Shown here: piece after piece, positions 62,088 to 64,000 of the stretch
Layout: every line of letters starts with the position of its first letter
Position numbering within the stretch: the stretch's first letter is position 1
NCBI GenBank assembly: GCA_029532625.1
Contig: JARFXM010000006.1
Coordinates: forward strand, 1,736,001-1,800,000
Direction: 5' to 3'
DNA length: 64,000 nucleotides
Source: Lomentospora prolificans
Taxonomy: Eukaryota; Ascomycota; Sordariomycetes; Microascales; Microascaceae
The notes under the pieces: generated by a model
Database searches by the model: none
What the model was told of the DNA's origin: nothing
The model's input: the letters and a program-made list of their open reading frames with translations, nothing else
Program-made: the position numbers and the translations under genes

Positions 62088-64000
62088 ATGTCTTCCCGGG
62101 CAATCCAGAGTTTGCGGTACACTCCTAGATTCGTCTGTTCGCAATGCCTCTTCGTACCACATAAACCTGCTTCGCCGTCCGCTTTCCTGCCTCCTCACCT
62201 ACTGTACCAACCTGCCCGGAGATGGAAGAGCCAACTCAAACAGGCACCGCGGGAAGCTGCGCCCGCTTCCAAGAAATCAATAGACCAAGGCTTTCCTGAG
62301 AGTTTTGAAGAGGCGAAAAAGACCTTGAACGTACGATACTTCGAGCAGGAATCCGATGGCGACCTCCGCGAACTGCAGAGCTCCGATGACTTTGCGCGAT
62401 CGCTCGACGGGACCGAGCTTTACCAGCAAGATTTAGAAAATGACCTTGAGAGTATTATGGACATTGTAGACGGGAAGAATACGAACGAACGATTCCGAGC
62501 GCAACTCGAGAAAGAGCTCCTCAACGCTATCGAAGAATCGAAGAGACGTAGCACCGAGGCCACACCTGAGGGGCAAGCTACGAAGGCGGCTACCGAGACC
62601 CCCCAAATAAACGAGAAGACATTCAGGAAAGAAGCCCAGCGTAGACTCGTTCGGAAGTTGAATAGTGCTCTTGACCGCGCAGAGAAGGCGAACCGCCGAG
62701 ACAATGCGCCGTCAAAACGGACTCTTGTGCCACTCTGGAAGACGTATGTGGCGGCGCGTCAGACCCTTGCACTGAGTTGGAATGCTGTTCCCCGCGCAAC
62801 TTGGGATATGTTATGGAGGCTCTTCTCCATCGAAGATCCTGTCGGCAATCCGAATCGGTTGTCTCATGTTGCCACACTCTCAAAGGACATGAGTGCGGCG
62901 GGAATAGATCTGACCCCGTCACAACAGATCCTGACGATTGAATCGCTATTCGTCGAGAACTGGGAGAATGACGCAGTGAAGAACTGGAAAAGATGCCTCC
63001 CAAAGCTGGGTGCTGACCATTCCAGCTCTTTTCAGCAGTTTTGGGAGCTTGGTGTCCGCATGTTCTGCCAGACCGGAGATATGGAACAGGCTAACCGCGC
63101 TACGGAAAGGCTCCTCAATGCCAAATCGGATCCGCGAATCTTAATGACCTTGATCCGCACTTATTCTCAGATGGGAACGGAGGAGGCCTACACGCAGGCG
63201 TGGGAGGCGTACCGTCGCCTGCGGGGTCTTTTGGGATCTCAGATGAAGTTGGAAGACTACGACCAAGTCATCTCCCATTTCCTAGCCGCAAATCAAACTG
63301 ATAATGCCCTGCATGCATTTGTCGATATGATGACGTCGGGTACAACAGACCTCAAGAAGCACAAGCGTTTGCCGCCCACAGTCGGCAACAAGTTCTTCTT
63401 CGGAAAATGGCTAAAACGACTCATTGGCGCTGGTGAGCTCGATGGCGCATACAACGTCATCAAGTTCATGCTACAGAAACGTGTCCAACCTGCCCCGATC
63501 CATGTCAACGGTCTTATTGGCGCTTGGCAGCGAGCTGGGGGTGAAAGGGATCTGGAAAACGCAGACGCTGTTGCTTGGCAGATGATAGAATCACGCCTAC
63601 GATTCGTGCGGGAGAGACGGGGCGAACAGACGGCCGAGCAAGATAGCGCTGCCTCCACGCCCTGGCCACGAGCAACTCTAGAGACGTTTTCGCTTATGGC
63701 CGAAAACTACCGCCTTCGCCAGCAGCATGACTCCTTGATGCGCCTCTGGCAGGCGTTCAACGAGGCGGAAATCACCCATGACGCCTTCATGATGAATCAG
63801 CTTCTCGAGTCATATCTTCAATATGGCCGGGTAGCTGAAGGTGCAGAGCTTTACAAATCCCTCGTGTCGGGCGGCCGTGTCAAACCCAACCCTCACACTT
63901 TCATGACGCTCTGGAAAATGCTGGACGTAAACCGAATCCACATCTCCCAGGATCAGTACTACTGTGAGATGGAGAATGCGCGCAACACCTTTAATGAGAT
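62088..64000 (+). CDS. Mitochondrial PPR-domain protein (3' end beyond window)
   Basis: The frame is open from ATG 62088 to the right edge, 637 complete codons, so the protein is cut. The N-terminus (MSSRAIQSLRYTPRFVCSQC ... ARRWKSQL) is Arg/Ser/Pro-rich without acids, a likely mitochondrial presequence ending near WKSQ. An acidic helical stretch (about 90-200) follows. From about 300 come helix pairs typical of pentatricopeptide and related repeats: FQQFWELGVRMFCQTGDMEQANRATERLL, ILMTLIRTYSQMGTEEAYTQAWEAY, DYDQVISHFLAANQTDNALHAF, FFGKWLKRLIGAGELDGAYNVI, TFSLMAENYRLRQQ and MMNQLLESYLQYGRVAEGAEL. Such proteins bind organellar RNA and act in its processing, stability or translation. The exact orthologue cannot be fixed from the part visible. 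Confidence 0.88.
   Translation, partial: MSSRAIQSLRYTPRFVCSQCLFVPHKPASPSAFLPPHLLYQPARRWKSQLKQAPREAAPASKKSIDQGFPESFEEAKKTLNVRYFEQESDGDLRELQSSDDFARSLDGTELYQQDLENDLESIMDIVDGKNTNERFRAQLEKELLNAIEESKRRSTEATPEGQATKAATETPQINEKTFRKEAQRRLVRKLNSALDRAEKANRRDNAPSKRTLVPLWKTYVAARQTLALSWNAVPRATWDMLWRLFSIEDPVGNPNRLSHVATLSKDMSAAGIDLTPSQQILTIESLFVENWENDAVKNWKRCLPKLGADHSSSFQQFWELGVRMFCQTGDMEQANRATERLLNAKSDPRILMTLIRTYSQMGTEEAYTQAWEAYRRLRGLLGSQMKLEDYDQVISHFLAANQTDNALHAFVDMMTSGTTDLKKHKRLPPTVGNKFFFGKWLKRLIGAGELDGAYNVIKFMLQKRVQPAPIHVNGLIGAWQRAGGERDLENADAVAWQMIESRLRFVRERRGEQTAEQDSAASTPWPRATLETFSLMAENYRLRQQHDSLMRLWQAFNEAEITHDAFMMNQLLESYLQYGRVAEGAELYKSLVSGGRVKPNPHTFMTLWKMLDVNRIHISQDQYYCEMENARNTFNE

Noticed and set aside
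1..64000. tRNA genes, rRNA, transposons, CRISPR arrays
   Set aside because: A scan by eye for T-arm GGTTCGA-type motifs with matching acceptor stems, and for transposase or reverse-transcriptase motifs, found nothing convincing.

Overview
This 64 kb window comes from a filamentous ascomycete (Pezizomycotina, most likely a Sordariomycete). I infer this from the gene set and from the introns: about 30 short introns of roughly 50-150 nt, with GTAAGT/GTACGT-type donors, CTAAC branch points and CAG/TAG acceptors. The carbamoyl-phosphate synthase is the separate, mitochondrially targeted arginine-specific large chain typical of these fungi. I saw no tRNA, rRNA, transposon, CRISPR or bacterial-type element. 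I support 20 protein genes; the last is cut by the right edge. Exon boundaries were read by eye and checked for reading phase.

Layout. Positions 1-7386 hold no gene I can support. Two disordered proteins of unknown function follow (7387-9618 and 12722-14071), separated by 3.1 kb of gene-free DNA. From about 15 kb the window is gene-dense and consists mainly of conserved housekeeping genes: verprolin/WIP (-), a mitochondrial two-membrane-segment protein, a CHORD-CS protein, an acidic/coiled-coil unknown, a nine-exon UBE2Z-like E2 with a second UBC-like domain (-), RFC2, a coiled-coil unknown (-), BRR2, a PWWP chromatin protein, ORC3, a small conserved unknown, SEC66 (-), the arginine-specific carbamoyl-phosphate synthase large chain, NPL4 (-), cytosolic PheRS alpha (-), a Dsc4-like DUF1746 membrane protein, RCL1 (-), and the 5' part of a mitochondrial PPR protein.

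The genes do not form a pathway cluster. Some themes recur by chance or synteny: DNA replication (RFC2, ORC3), RNA processing (BRR2, RCL1), ubiquitin and ER quality control (E2, NPL4, Dsc4-like, SEC66), and Hsp90 co-chaperone or actin functions (CHORD, verprolin).

Most notable points: a one-base frameshift in a C6 run of the carbamoyl-phosphate synthase gene; three introns that are multiples of three and contain no stop, so that naive reading frames include non-protein sequence (7387 gene, 12722 gene, BRR2); a 12-nt microexon and a tandem UBC architecture in the E2 gene; and a tail-anchored-type membrane protein whose correct splicing exposes an Atg8-interacting-type W-V-E-V motif.
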